From UMGS1370 sp046957575 (lineage in GTDB: Bacteria > Bacillota > Clostridia > Lachnospirales > Lachnospiraceae), in contig JBKUOG010000036.1 in the NCBI GenBank assembly GCA_046957575.1, positions 1 through 26,487 on the forward strand: DNA of 26,487 bases. Reading direction: 5' to 3'. The position numbers and the translations under genes are program-made. The notes beneath the pieces were generated by a model. It saw only the letters and a list, made by a program, of their open reading frames with translations, ran no database searches and was not told the origin of the DNA. Numbering within the stretch: the first letter of the stretch is position 1; each line of letters opens with the position of its first letter. Below, piece by piece: positions 4,730 to 11,818 of the stretch.

Positions 4730-6268
4730 ATGAATATATTAGATATCATAAAAAACGCAATTCAAATAACTGGTCATCATCCATTCCTATTCATCGGTTC
4801 TGGAATAAGCAAACGCTACTTAAATACAGAAAAATGGGATGAGTTATTAAAAGTGTTCTGTACAGAATTCAGTGGAAATGATTTTCAATATAATGTATAC
4901 GAAAATGAAATTGACACAAAAGATTATTATGGTCTTCAGCCAGCAATCGCATCCCTTCTCGAGAAAGACTATAATCGAGCTGTACTAACTGATGAACAAT
5001 ACAAAGACTTTCGTTCAAATCATAAAGAGGATTTACTCAACAATGTATCAGCTCTTAAAATTGCAATTTCCGAGCATCTTTTTAATCCGGTTCTTCCAAA
5101 TAACAACCCTGAATTAGAACTTTTGAAAAAATTGGCTAAACGAAGTATTTCTGGAATCATTACAACGAACTACGACACTCTATTAGAGACCCTTTTCCCA
5201 AATTTTGATACCTACATTGGTCAGGAAGAACTTTTATTTTCAAACATTACAGGAATTGGAGAAATTTATAAAATACATGGATCCATTACTGATGCCAAAA
5301 GCTTGGTTCTTACTTCAAAAGATTACGAAAATTTTGAGAAAAAAGCTTCTTACTTAATTGCAAAATTACTTACTATTTTTTTAGAATATCCAATCATATT
5401 TTTAGGATATTCTCTTAATGATAGAAATATCAGAAACATTTTTGAAACTATTTCCGATTGTTTGTCTCAGGAAAAACTTGATAAGTTAAAAAATCGTTTG
5501 ATTTTCATTGAATACTCAAACTTAGAATCCATTTCGGAATTCTCTATGCAATTTGAAAATGACCACAATGTAAAAATGAATAGAATTTCAACATCTGATT
5601 TTTCAAAGATTTATGAATCAATTCTCAACGTTAAATCAAAATACAGCCCGACCGTTCTTAGATATCTTCGAAAAGATATTTATGAATTAGCAAATAGTTC
5701 AAAGCCAACTGAACGCATTGCCGCCACCGGATTTGAAAATCTGGATGAAATAAATCAAGCTGATCAGTTTATCCTTGGTATCGGTATTGGTAGAAATGGG
5801 CATATGATTAAAGCAGAACAACTTTACGAGGATCTTGTCTTTGACAATCAACATTTCAATCCGGAGTTGGTAATAGATGAATACCTTCCAGAATTGTTAA
5901 AGAACAACTCTGGTGGACTTCCTATGTATAAGTATTTAAAGGAGTATCAGGGGCAAACATTTGAACGTGTACACAACAATATCTTAAAGTACACAGATAT
6001 CGACAAATTCTTAAATGAACAGTTAAGAAAGCAGAAAAACACATACCGCAAAACATATGCTCCTTTAGACATTTCAAAAATAATAGAACTAGAAGGCTTT
6101 GATTTGGCCTATCGAAAGTTAATTTTTTTAAATGAAAATGAAATAGATTGTGCAAAACTATTAAGCTATTTACAGAAGCTTTTAAAGGACAATGCCCAAA
6201 AGCTTTTGCATGGCAATTCAGAATTAAAGCGTTTAATCAGAATGTATGATTTAGTAAAGTATAAATAA
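4730..6268 (+). CDS. SIR2-domain protein, probable NAD-degrading phage-defence effector (512 aa)
   Basis: The N-terminal 250 residues are a SIR2-like Rossmann domain: GSGIS at 23-27 (nucleotide-binding loop), TTNYD at 145-149, the catalytic-type His183 in Tyr-Lys-Ile-His-Gly-Ser, and LGYSLND near 225-231. About 200 further residues form no domain I recognise. Start ATG 4730 follows AAGGAGGG. SIR2 domains of this type in defence systems (Thoeris ThsA, DSR, SIR2-pAgo) deplete NAD+ on infection. Its place between the toxin locus and the integrase is typical of prophage cargo that protects the lysogen. AT content is higher than in its neighbours, which suggests separate acquisition. The exact trigger and subfamily are unknown. 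Confidence 0.85.
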   Translation: MNILDIIKNAIQITGHHPFLFIGSGISKRYLNTEKWDELLKVFCTEFSGNDFQYNVYENEIDTKDYYGLQPAIASLLEKDYNRAVLTDEQYKDFRSNHKEDLLNNVSALKIAISEHLFNPVLPNNNPELELLKKLAKRSISGIITTNYDTLLETLFPNFDTYIGQEELLFSNITGIGEIYKIHGSITDAKSLVLTSKDYENFEKKASYLIAKLLTIFLEYPIIFLGYSLNDRNIRNIFETISDCLSQEKLDKLKNRLIFIEYSNLESISEFSMQFENDHNVKMNRISTSDFSKIYESILNVKSKYSPTVLRYLRKDIYELANSSKPTERIAATGFENLDEINQADQFILGIGIGRNGHMIKAEQLYEDLVFDNQHFNPELVIDEYLPELLKNNSGGLPMYKYLKEYQGQTFERVHNNILKYTDIDKFLNEQLRKQKNTYRKTYAPLDISKIIELEGFDLAYRKLIFLNENEIDCAKLLSYLQKLLKDNAQKLLHGNSELKRLIRMYDLVKYK

Positions 6269-6291
6269 AAATATCCCTTCCAAATCATCCA

Positions 6292-6384
6292 ATAGTGCGA
6301 ACACCTAGAATCAGTGGTGGGATATTATTATTGTTACTCATTTGTAATTTTTTGTTTCATACCATCATGTATAGTGCGAACACC
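6292..6384. repeat. Direct repeat ATAGTGCGAACACC, two copies
   Basis: Exact 14-bp copies lie at 6292-6305 and 6371-6384, 79 bp apart start to start, in the noncoding stretch between the SIR2 and integrase genes. They may be binding sites, for example integrase arm sites. The rest of 6269-6483 shows no supported gene. Confidence 0.5.
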
Positions 6385-6483
6385 ACAATCAAGTACATAT
6401 GCATTATAGCAAAATTTGAAGTTTACATCAATTACATTTTTCACAAGATTAAGCCACAAATTTCATTAATAATGACTATAAGT

Positions 6484-6519
6484 AAAAAACCGCTCCTAGC
6501 TGCAACCAGGAACGGCTTT
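6484..6519 (-). terminator. Hairpin, minus-strand terminator; second copy flanking the SIR2 gene
   Basis: GCCGTTCCTGG and CTAGGAGCGG pair imperfectly on the minus strand and are followed by six T. The sequence is a clear relative of 4656-4687. Confidence 0.5.
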
Positions 6520-6531
6520 CACATAGATTCT

Positions 6532-6603
6532 CTTGCCGGATGCTCCGGAAGATACACTACATATCAGAATTCTAGTATATCATTCCTGGAGCGTCCTGGC
6601 AAG
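6532..6603. repeat. Long imperfect inverted repeat upstream of the integrase
   Basis: A left arm from CTTGCCGGATGCTCCGGAA through GATACACTA (6532-6559) pairs with 6573-6603 through about 28 positions, with three single-base bulges and two mismatches, around a 13-base loop. It could be an RNA hairpin or a binding region for recombination or regulatory proteins. Confidence 0.55.
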
Positions 6604-6615
6604 GGGCGTATTTTT

Positions 6616-6642
6616 TATACTCATTTTTGTGCGACGTCGCAC
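6616..6642 (+). promoter_or_regulatory. Integrase -10 box and 14-bp palindrome
   Basis: TATACT at 6616-6621 without a clear -35 is followed by the perfect palindrome GTGCGACGTCGCAC at 6629-6642, over the expected start of transcription. This is a good place for a repressor to control integrase expression. Confidence 0.5.
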
Positions 6643-6667
6643 GCATCTATACGAAAGGAATGATACT

Positions 6668-7774
6668 ATGGCAACAGCAAAAAAACTTCCGTCCGGCTCC
6701 TGGCGCTGTCTGGCTTTCAGCCACTATGAACCTGTTCTGGACAAATCCGGAAAACCAGTTATTGACAATAAAACCGGAAAACCCAAGCAAAGGCGTGTGT
6801 ATGAATCTTTTACCAGCGATGACCCATCCCCGCGCGGGCGAAAAGCAGCCGAACTGGCCGCTGCCCAATTTCAGGCGAATCGTGAAAGTGGGAAGAATCA
6901 GATTAAAAAATCCTCCCTGACATTAGGACAGGCCATGGATAATTACATAGAATTGCGTTCTGCAGTTTTATCTCCATCTACTGTCCGAGAGTATAGGCGT
7001 TCCAGAAAAAAAGATCTGCAGAACCTAATGGATAAAAAAATAACCTCCATTACCCAGGAGGATATACAAAATGAGATTAATCTGGAAGCTCTTACCCATT
7101 CGCCAAAAAGTGTTCGTAACATGCATGGTCTTCTTACTGCCGTATTTAGCGTATATCGGCCTGATTTTAATATCCATACAAAACTACCAGACAAGATCCG
7201 TCCAACGCTCTATATCCCCTCTGATGAAGATGTACGCAGATTAATGAACGCAGTAGCCGATACTCCCCTTGAAATTCCAGTTTTGCTTGCTGCTTTCGGC
7301 CCGATGCGGCGCAGTGAAATCTGCGCTCTTGATTCTGACCATGTTCAGGGAAATATTGTTCATGTTGAATTGGCCATGGTATTAGATGATAACAATAATT
7401 GGGTTGTAAAACAACCAAAAAGTTTTGCCGGAAATCGCTATATAGAATTTCCTGATTTTGTAATAAAAAAATTTCCAAAGCAGCCCGGCAGAATTGTAAA
7501 CTTATATCCGTATCAGATATCTGATTATTTTTCAGATGTACTTAAGCGAAAACAAATTCCTCATTTCAGATTCCATGACTTACGCCATTATAGTGCATCT
7601 ATTCAACATGCAATCGGAATCCCGGATGCGTATATCATGCAACGCGGCGGATGGGGGAATGATTCGGTATTAAAAAATATATACCGTCACACCATGGAGC
7701 AGCAGACAAAGGCCATGAATCAAAAGGCTAACGCGTACTTTGAATCGTTATGCAACACAAAATGCAACACGTAA
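6668..7774 (+). CDS. int: Phage-type tyrosine recombinase/integrase (368 aa)
   Basis: It has an N-terminal arm-binding region, a core-binding SAM-like domain (about 85-170, from LTLGQAMDNYIELRS) and a catalytic domain. Catalytic residues are Arg214 (GPMRRSE), Lys251 region (KQPKSFAG), His303 and Arg306 (HDLRH), Trp329 in place of the second His (GGWGND) and Tyr339 (NIYRH). The ATG at 6668 follows AAAGGAA; upstream in-frame ATGs lie before the promoter. It ends 34 bp from the tRNA-Leu 3' end and shares a hairpin terminator with it, so this tRNA is the likely attachment site of the first element. Confidence 0.93.
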   Translation: MATAKKLPSGSWRCLAFSHYEPVLDKSGKPVIDNKTGKPKQRRVYESFTSDDPSPRGRKAAELAAAQFQANRESGKNQIKKSSLTLGQAMDNYIELRSAVLSPSTVREYRRSRKKDLQNLMDKKITSITQEDIQNEINLEALTHSPKSVRNMHGLLTAVFSVYRPDFNIHTKLPDKIRPTLYIPSDEDVRRLMNAVADTPLEIPVLLAAFGPMRRSEICALDSDHVQGNIVHVELAMVLDDNNNWVVKQPKSFAGNRYIEFPDFVIKKFPKQPGRIVNLYPYQISDYFSDVLKRKQIPHFRFHDLRHYSASIQHAIGIPDAYIMQRGGWGNDSVLKNIYRHTMEQQTKAMNQKANAYFESLCNTKCNT

Positions 7775-7776
7775 TT

Positions 7777-7803
7777 AAAAAGCCTTGGAAAACCAAGGCT
7801 TTT
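7777..7803. terminator. Bidirectional terminator between integrase and tRNA-Leu
   Basis: AAAAAGCCTTGG and CCAAGGCTTTT pair around AAAA. It serves the rightward integrase gene and the leftward tRNA cluster. Confidence 0.85.
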
Positions 7804-7807
7804 GCAA

Positions 7808-7888
7808 TGCGGGCAACAGGACTTGAACCTGCACGTCAAAGACACCAGAACCTAAATCTGGCGCGTCTGCCAATTCCGCCATGCCCGC
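7808..7888 (-). tRNA. tRNA-Leu (anticodon UAG)
   Basis: On the minus strand the acceptor GCGGGCA pairs with TGCCCGC. The anticodon loop is TTTAGGT (anticodon TAG), a variable arm is present as expected for Leu, and the T arm contains GGTTCAAGTCC. CCA is not encoded. It is the last gene of a leftward Arg-His-Gln-Leu cluster and the likely integration target of the first element. Confidence 0.95.
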
Positions 7889-7912
7889 ATATATTCTTTT
7901 ATTGTAATGTAA

Positions 7913-7984
7913 CTGGGCTAGTTGGATTCGAACCAACGAGTGCAGGAGTCAAAGTCCTGTGCCTTACCGCTTGGCGATAGCCCA
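7913..7984 (-). tRNA. tRNA-Gln (anticodon UUG)
   Basis: The acceptor TGGGCTA pairs with TAGCCCA. The anticodon loop is CTTTGAC (anticodon TTG) and the T loop is TTCGAAT. CCA is not encoded. A 24-bp gap separates it from tRNA-Leu. Confidence 0.95.
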
Positions 7985-8041
7985 TCAAAACCCTCTGTCA
8001 ATCCGGTTGAAGGTAAAAAAAAATTCCCGAAGGAATTAAAG

Positions 8042-8110
8042 GGTGGATACAGGGACTCGAACCCTGGGCCTCCAGAGCCACAATCTGGCGCGCTAACCAA
8101 CTGCGCTATA
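8042..8110 (-). tRNA. tRNA-His (anticodon GUG), 5' end lost in a gap
   Basis: The anticodon loop reads ATTGTGG (anticodon GTG), and the D and T arms are complete. The 3' acceptor strand TATCCAC is followed by C. The first five or six bases of the 5' acceptor strand fall in the N run at 8111-8120. Confidence 0.9.
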
Positions 8111-8120
8111 NNNNNNNNNN
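8111..8120. other. Run of 10 N inside the tRNA cluster
   Basis: The gap removes the 5' end of tRNA-His and the 3' end of tRNA-Arg. Together these need more than 10 bases plus a spacer, so the true gap length is unknown. Confidence 0.95.
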
Positions 8121-8176
<56 letters not shown>

Positions 8177-8289
8177 ACGTCCAACAACATCATACTCTCT
8201 CTGTTGTTGTCAACGTTCATTATTCTATCATAGCTTATTTAAAAAGGCAAGCACTTTTTTTACTTTTTATAAAGTTTTTTATTTTCTTT

Positions 8290-8540
8290 AACCACAGTCT
8301 GATGTGATTTCTATTCGTCAGGCCAGAGATTTATCTCTGCCTTCCTTCAGAGAGTCTGTCCCTTTGGGAGCCCCCCACATTAATTATGGTTATTTCCACA
8401 AACAGGCTACTCTTGGTCTTGACTGTATCCTTCCCACTACCAGGGCGGATTAGGAACTTTTATCTGTTAGAAACGTGTGCCGCAAGGCGCACTAAAATCC
8501 AGCCAGACGGCAATCCTGCCTGGCTGGATGACAAAACCAG
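8290..8540 (-). ncRNA. Possible structured RNA in the tRNA-to-element gap; identity unknown
   Basis: There is no convincing protein frame in 8177-8637. The stretch has several strong hairpins: ATCCAGCCAG/CTGGCTGGAT at 8497-8529, followed on the minus strand by TTTTAG; a short stem closing on GCAA (plus strand) or TTGC (minus) at 8476-8493; ATCC-CCC/GGG-GGAT at 8432-8455; and AGAGAT/ATCTCT at 8325-8338. Dense stems with no coding signal suggest a functional RNA. I could not match it to tmRNA, SRP, RNase P or 6S RNA with confidence. Strand is uncertain. Confidence 0.3.
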
Positions 8541-8637
8541 CTATGACCAGTTCGCACATCTTCTTATTAATAAATATAATCAAAAGCGAACTCATTAACT
8601 ATCGAACAGGCTTAGCACTCGTGTACACCGATGCTTT

Positions 8638-8832
8638 TTATAGTCTGGTAAAAATTCTTATTTCTAAATCTTCTTCATGTGTACCATTTGTTATACGCTG
8701 ATTTCCTTCAACGCGGAACTTTCCAACAGTGGGAACTATCACATCAGCTCCAGATTCAGTTATCCACATTTCTGACACTATATGATATTCGTTTCCACTG
8801 TTGCAACCGCCCTTCTCTAACAGAAACAGCAA
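8638..8832 (-). pseudogene. Possible gene remnant (C-terminal fragment)
   Basis: An open frame of up to 64 codons reads naturally near its end (for example VGKFRVEGNQRITNGTHEED) but has only a TTG at its upstream end, with no ribosome site. It lies just outside the left end of the mobilizable element. It may be a fragment left by earlier insertions, or chance. I do not recognise a family. Confidence 0.25.
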
Positions 8833-8901
8833 CTAAAATTGAATAGACCCTTGTATTTTAACAACTTTATAGAGCGTAATCAAATGTATTTACGAAAACA
8901 A

Positions 8902-8928
8902 AAAATCTCTTGAATTCTCAAGAGATTC
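8902..8928 (-). terminator. Terminator formerly downstream of tRNA-Gly
   Basis: AATCTCTTGA and TCAAGAGATT form a perfect stem with six T following on the minus strand. It directly abuts the left attachment repeat, so before insertion it ended the tRNA-Pro/tRNA-Gly transcript. Confidence 0.8.
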
Positions 8929-8951
8929 AAGAGCGGGTGATGGGAATCGAA
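8929..8951. repeat. attL, 23-bp direct repeat of the tRNA-Gly 3' end
   Basis: It begins AAGAGCGGGTGATGGG, is identical to 14890-14912 and diverges immediately after. It is not part of an intact tRNA here: the anticodon and D arms are missing. Confidence 0.93.
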
Positions 8952-9099
8952 ACTCGTACCCGTACCAAAAAATCTGATAGAAAGGAGACTTTCAGCACTT
9001 CATCATTAAATCGTACCGCAATCGTACCAACGTTTTCACATCTTTGAAAGCAAGTGGAACATATAAAAACAAGGCCGCCCCAACAGGCGGCCTCACATA

Positions 9100-10260
9100 C
9101 TATTTATAGATATGAAGTGCTTCACAAGTATCTCCATTCCGATAATAATTCATCAGATAAGCTAAACGAACATGTTTTTCAATCTCTTCCATATTGCCTT
9201 CCATCTTCCTGTAAATCTCTGTCGGAAAAGTAGAACGATAAAATTCGCAGGGCTGTCCGTTCCGGTCTGTTTTAGTTCCGGTTTCCCTGTTTACCCGATA
9301 ACAGTAGGTAAAATCTGTAATTCGTCCCATTAGCTGGCTGATTGGGTCATCATCTTGCTCTGATTTATCAATCATCTTTGCATAGACCTGCTCCGGTGTT
9401 TTAATCGTGGTAATGTAGACCTCATTCCACAGTCCCAGCACATTTGCATAGCGTGCTGGGATTTGCTTTTTGTATCCCTCAAGAATACCCAGCAGTGTGG
9501 CATAGGGAAGCTGTCCGCGAAACTCGTCAAGGATTAAGATTGGTTCTCCGGCGTATGTATCAAATCCGTTTTTATAGTCTGATACCAGATAAATCTGATG
9601 TTCTCCCAGTTCTCTTACCAAATCCAATGTAATCCCTGTTTTTCCGCTTCCGCTGGCTCCAAAGCACCAGTGAACCTTTACATCTCGCTTAAAGGGCGTT
9701 TCCATATCCCGCTTGTCAAAATACATATTTTTAATCATGGCTGTTATTTTGCTGTCAAAGAAATCGTCATTCAGTCTGCGAACCTCCTGCCATGTCATAC
9801 CCTCGTCAATAGCTTCCCGTATTGTGTCAATATCAGAGCGTTTTCCCTGACGGCCAATCAGTTCGCCCTCCTGAGCCTTTGCAACAATCACTTCGCCTTT
9901 TTCCTCAAAGGCTCCTGTTTTGTTGATGTAGGCCTCCACCTGTTCCTTTTTACCCATAGTCATTTCAATGTGGGCTTTATCTCCCACAAACTTTTTGACC
10001 GCAGAGAACCTTACACCATTTACCGAACACAGAACAATGTGCAGATGAACCATGCCCTCTTTAGAGATACAGTACAGGCAAGCCGCCGATTTGGTTGCGG
10101 TTATCCATTGCATAACTACGAAATCACAGATTTCCTGTTCTGTCATATCTTTCAAATCTTCTGCGGCCAGTCCGCAGACACCATTGACAAGAATGTTTGG
10201 GCAGACAATAAACCAGGAGCGGGAACGGGTATTAGGACTTGTACTTTTTGTTTTTGCCAT
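9100..10260 (-). CDS. CRESS-type replication initiator: HUH endonuclease plus superfamily 3 helicase (386 aa)
   Basis: Motif I is near residues 16-22 (WFIVCPN). Motif II is His72-Leu-His74. Motif III is Tyr111-Ile-Asn-Lys114, the YxxK form of CRESS-DNA viruses and their bacterial plasmid relatives. The SF3 helicase has Walker A GASGSGKT at 201-208 and Walker B ILILDE at 241-246. The usual ITSN motif C is ITTI here (residues 283-286), so the sensor Asn is absent. The protein should nick the nearby stem-loop and drive rolling-circle replication of the excised circle. The ATG at 10260 follows AAGGAGG and overlaps the preceding 57-codon gene by 29 bp, implying translational coupling. Circular and geminivirus Reps share this architecture; the assignment is firm, the exact subgroup not. 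Confidence 0.93.
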   Translation of the reverse strand: MAKTKSTSPNTRSRSWFIVCPNILVNGVCGLAAEDLKDMTEQEICDFVVMQWITATKSAACLYCISKEGMVHLHIVLCSVNGVRFSAVKKFVGDKAHIEMTMGKKEQVEAYINKTGAFEEKGEVIVAKAQEGELIGRQGKRSDIDTIREAIDEGMTWQEVRRLNDDFFDSKITAMIKNMYFDKRDMETPFKRDVKVHWCFGASGSGKTGITLDLVRELGEHQIYLVSDYKNGFDTYAGEPILILDEFRGQLPYATLLGILEGYKKQIPARYANVLGLWNEVYITTIKTPEQVYAKMIDKSEQDDDPISQLMGRITDFTYCYRVNRETGTKTDRNGQPCEFYRSTFPTEIYRKMEGNMEEIEKHVRLAYLMNYYRNGDTCEALHIYK

Positions 10261-10405
10261 ATTCGTCTGCCTCCTTATATTCTCCTAATACGGATTTGAT
10301 AAATGCGGTTGGTGCAATTCCTCGTGTTGAGGAAACTGTTTTTACATACTCCGCCATACCGGGTGTAAGTCTGATGGTATAGCGGTCATATTTATATTGT
10401 TTCAT
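10232..10405 (-). CDS. Small ribbon-helix-helix-like protein upstream of rep (57 aa)
   Basis: The ATG at 10405 follows CAGGAGG. The product begins MKQYKYDRYTIRLTPGMAEY: a short strand of alternating residues (Tyr-Thr-Ile-Arg-Leu) then two helices, the shape of CopG/Arc-type dimeric DNA-binding proteins, with a basic C-terminal tail. It precedes rep and overlaps its start. By analogy with plasmid CopG it probably represses the shared promoter and sets the copy number of the replicating form; this role is inferred. Confidence 0.72.
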   Translation of the reverse strand: MKQYKYDRYTIRLTPGMAEYVKTVSSTRGIAPTAFIKSVLGEYKEADEYGKNKKYKS

Positions 10406-10509
10406 AAGTACCTCCTGAAAATAAAAACTTGTTTTTTACTGCAAAAACAGTATGTGAGATTGGTGGCAATCGGTAAAAATTTATTTGTAAACTTTTTATG
10501 AACAAATGT

Positions 10510-10642
10510 TGGCACAGCAAAATTCAATCTGGCACAAAGAGGCTGTGCCGGATTTTGTGGCTGGAAAGCATTGAAAATACTGGCTTTTCTGAGTTTTGGC
10601 ACATGGCACAGAAGTCCGAGGTAATACTAGCCTCGGACTTCT
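10510..10642. promoter_or_regulatory. Putative rolling-circle origin: TGGCACA iterons and stem-loop with TAATACTAG
   Basis: A perfect 12-bp stem (AGAAGTCCGAGG / CCTCGGACTTCT, 10610-10642) carries the nine-base loop TAATACTAG at 10622-10630, seven of nine bases equal to the geminivirus TAATATTAC. TGGCACA occurs at 10510, 10530, 10597 and 10604 (the last two in tandem against the stem), with an inverted TGTGCC at 10544. Rep is leftward on one side and a rightward gene is on the other, the geminivirus intergenic layout. No gene occupies 10406-10781. Confidence 0.8.
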
Positions 10643-10717
10643 CTATGCTGGAACCTGTGCAACTGGAACCAATGACGCGGTTGTGTTCTGATTTTTGTTT
10701 TGAGCAACCCCAAAGGG

Positions 10718-10746
10718 TTGCGGGATTTTATGGGAAGTAGTACAAT
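10718..10746 (+). promoter_or_regulatory. Promoter of the secreted protein gene
   Basis: TTGCGG at 10718-10723, a 17-bp spacer and TACAAT at 10741-10746. The -35 box overlaps a GCAACCC/GGGTTGC hairpin at 10704-10721. Confidence 0.45.
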
Positions 10747-10781
10747 ACCAGTATAAGATTTATATGGAGGGAGAGGTTCAA

Positions 10782-11732
10782 ATGAAAAAGAAATGGATTG
10801 CGTTGGCTTTAAGTGCTGCTTTAACGGCTGTAAATGGTATGACCGCATTTGCCGGACAGTGGGAAACCGCAGGAGCCAACTGGAAGTATAAGAATGATGA
10901 TGGAACTTACAGTACCAACACATGGCAGTGGATTGATGGAAATAATGACGGTGTAGCTGAATGCTATTACTTTGATGCAAACGGATATATGTTAGTGAAC
11001 ACCACAACACCAGATGGCTATACTGTAGATGGAAACGGTGCATGGATCGTGAATGGAACGGTACAGACACAGGGAATGGGACAGGGACAGAATCAAAATC
11101 AGAATACAGATGCACCTTCTTCTCAGGAGATTGTCGATTATTTGTGGCATGATATACTCGAAAGAGGCTATCATAGGCTTGTGATTGATACATCCAGACC
11201 AGAAAGCACTAGTGGAGCTACTAACATTAGATACAATTTAAATGGAATTGACTTTAGGAATGGCTGGGTTTGGCATCCATATAATATTTATTCTGGAGGG
11301 AGTAGCCTTGATTGTGCCCTTGCCTTTAATGAAGAAGGATATCTACTTGTGAATACTACAACTCCAGATGGACACTATGTAAACGAATATGGTGTTATGG
11401 AAATCAATGGGCAGGAAGTAACACATAATAGCGGATGCAGAATGGCAATTGATCTTCCATTTTCAGGTGACACAAAATTAAAAGACGGTACGGTAGTAAC
11501 TGATAAAAACAATTATGACGCTGTAAATGTAGATCAAACAACAACCATTGATTTAATGACATACGAAAATCGTATTATCCCATTTGGGCATTTGGTATAT
11601 ATGCATGCATTTGGATTCGGAAATAATGACACGTTGGAGTACTTAACATTTGGAACATGTACAGATTCAGAAATGGCACATTATATAAATACGGCAGGTA
11701 GAGAAGTTGGGCCACAACCAAGAGACCATTAA
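10782..11732 (+). CDS. Secreted protein with cell-wall-binding-like repeats (316 aa)
   Basis: The start ATG at 10782 follows GGAGGGAGAGG; an in-frame ATG at 10764 overlaps that site. A signal peptide (MKKKWIALALSAALTAV...) ends near Ala-Phe-Ala-Gly. Two Tyr/Gly-rich blocks read like choline/cell-wall-binding repeats: YYFDANGYMLVNTTTPDGYT around residues 60-90 and a shorter second copy (Asn-Glu-Glu-Gly-Tyr-Leu-Leu-Val-Asn-Thr-Thr-Thr) near 180-200. The middle and the C-terminal 100 residues match no family I know. It has no LPxTG motif. It is the only cargo gene of the element; a surface or envelope role is inferred. Confidence 0.8.
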   Translation: MKKKWIALALSAALTAVNGMTAFAGQWETAGANWKYKNDDGTYSTNTWQWIDGNNDGVAECYYFDANGYMLVNTTTPDGYTVDGNGAWIVNGTVQTQGMGQGQNQNQNTDAPSSQEIVDYLWHDILERGYHRLVIDTSRPESTSGATNIRYNLNGIDFRNGWVWHPYNIYSGGSSLDCALAFNEEGYLLVNTTTPDGHYVNEYGVMEINGQEVTHNSGCRMAIDLPFSGDTKLKDGTVVTDKNNYDAVNVDQTTTIDLMTYENRIIPFGHLVYMHAFGFGNNDTLEYLTFGTCTDSEMAHYINTAGREVGPQPRDH

Positions 11733-11744
11733 ATATAGTTAAAA

Positions 11745-11775
11745 GAAAAGGAACTCTGAAAAGGGTTCCTTTTTG
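11745..11775 (+). terminator. Terminator of the secreted protein gene
   Basis: AAAGGAAC and GTTCCTTT pair around a short loop, followed by a run of T on the plus strand. Confidence 0.8.
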
Positions 11776-11818
11776 TATGTAAAATTGTTTTAAATGCGGG
11801 AATCTGTCATACATTAAC

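Larger units (their letters stand above)
1..7830. mobile_element. Prophage or phage-like integrated element, right part only
   Basis: Seen: a Cro/CI-type divergent regulator pair with palindromic operators, a run of tiny early genes, an ImmA-like peptidase, a toxin locus, a SIR2 gene and a tyrosine integrase that ends 34 bp from the 3' end of tRNA-Leu. Integrase beside a tRNA 3' end is the usual arrangement at one end of an integrated phage or ICE. The right boundary is inferred to lie in the tRNA-Leu 3' end (about 7805-7850); no second copy of that sequence was found in the window, so the left end is outside. No structural, packaging or conjugation gene is visible here, so phage versus ICE cannot be settled. 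Confidence 0.65.

Noticed and set aside
6295..6663. 122-codon plus-strand frame before the integrase
   Set aside because: It crosses the hairpins, repeats and integrase promoter, has no ribosome site, and its composition is not protein-like.
9598..10299. 233-codon plus-strand frame
   Set aside because: It is the antisense shadow of the rep gene, whose motifs are clear.
10627..11193. 188-codon minus-strand frame
   Set aside because: Antisense shadow of the secreted protein gene and origin; rich in His, Ser and Tyr, with no ribosome site.
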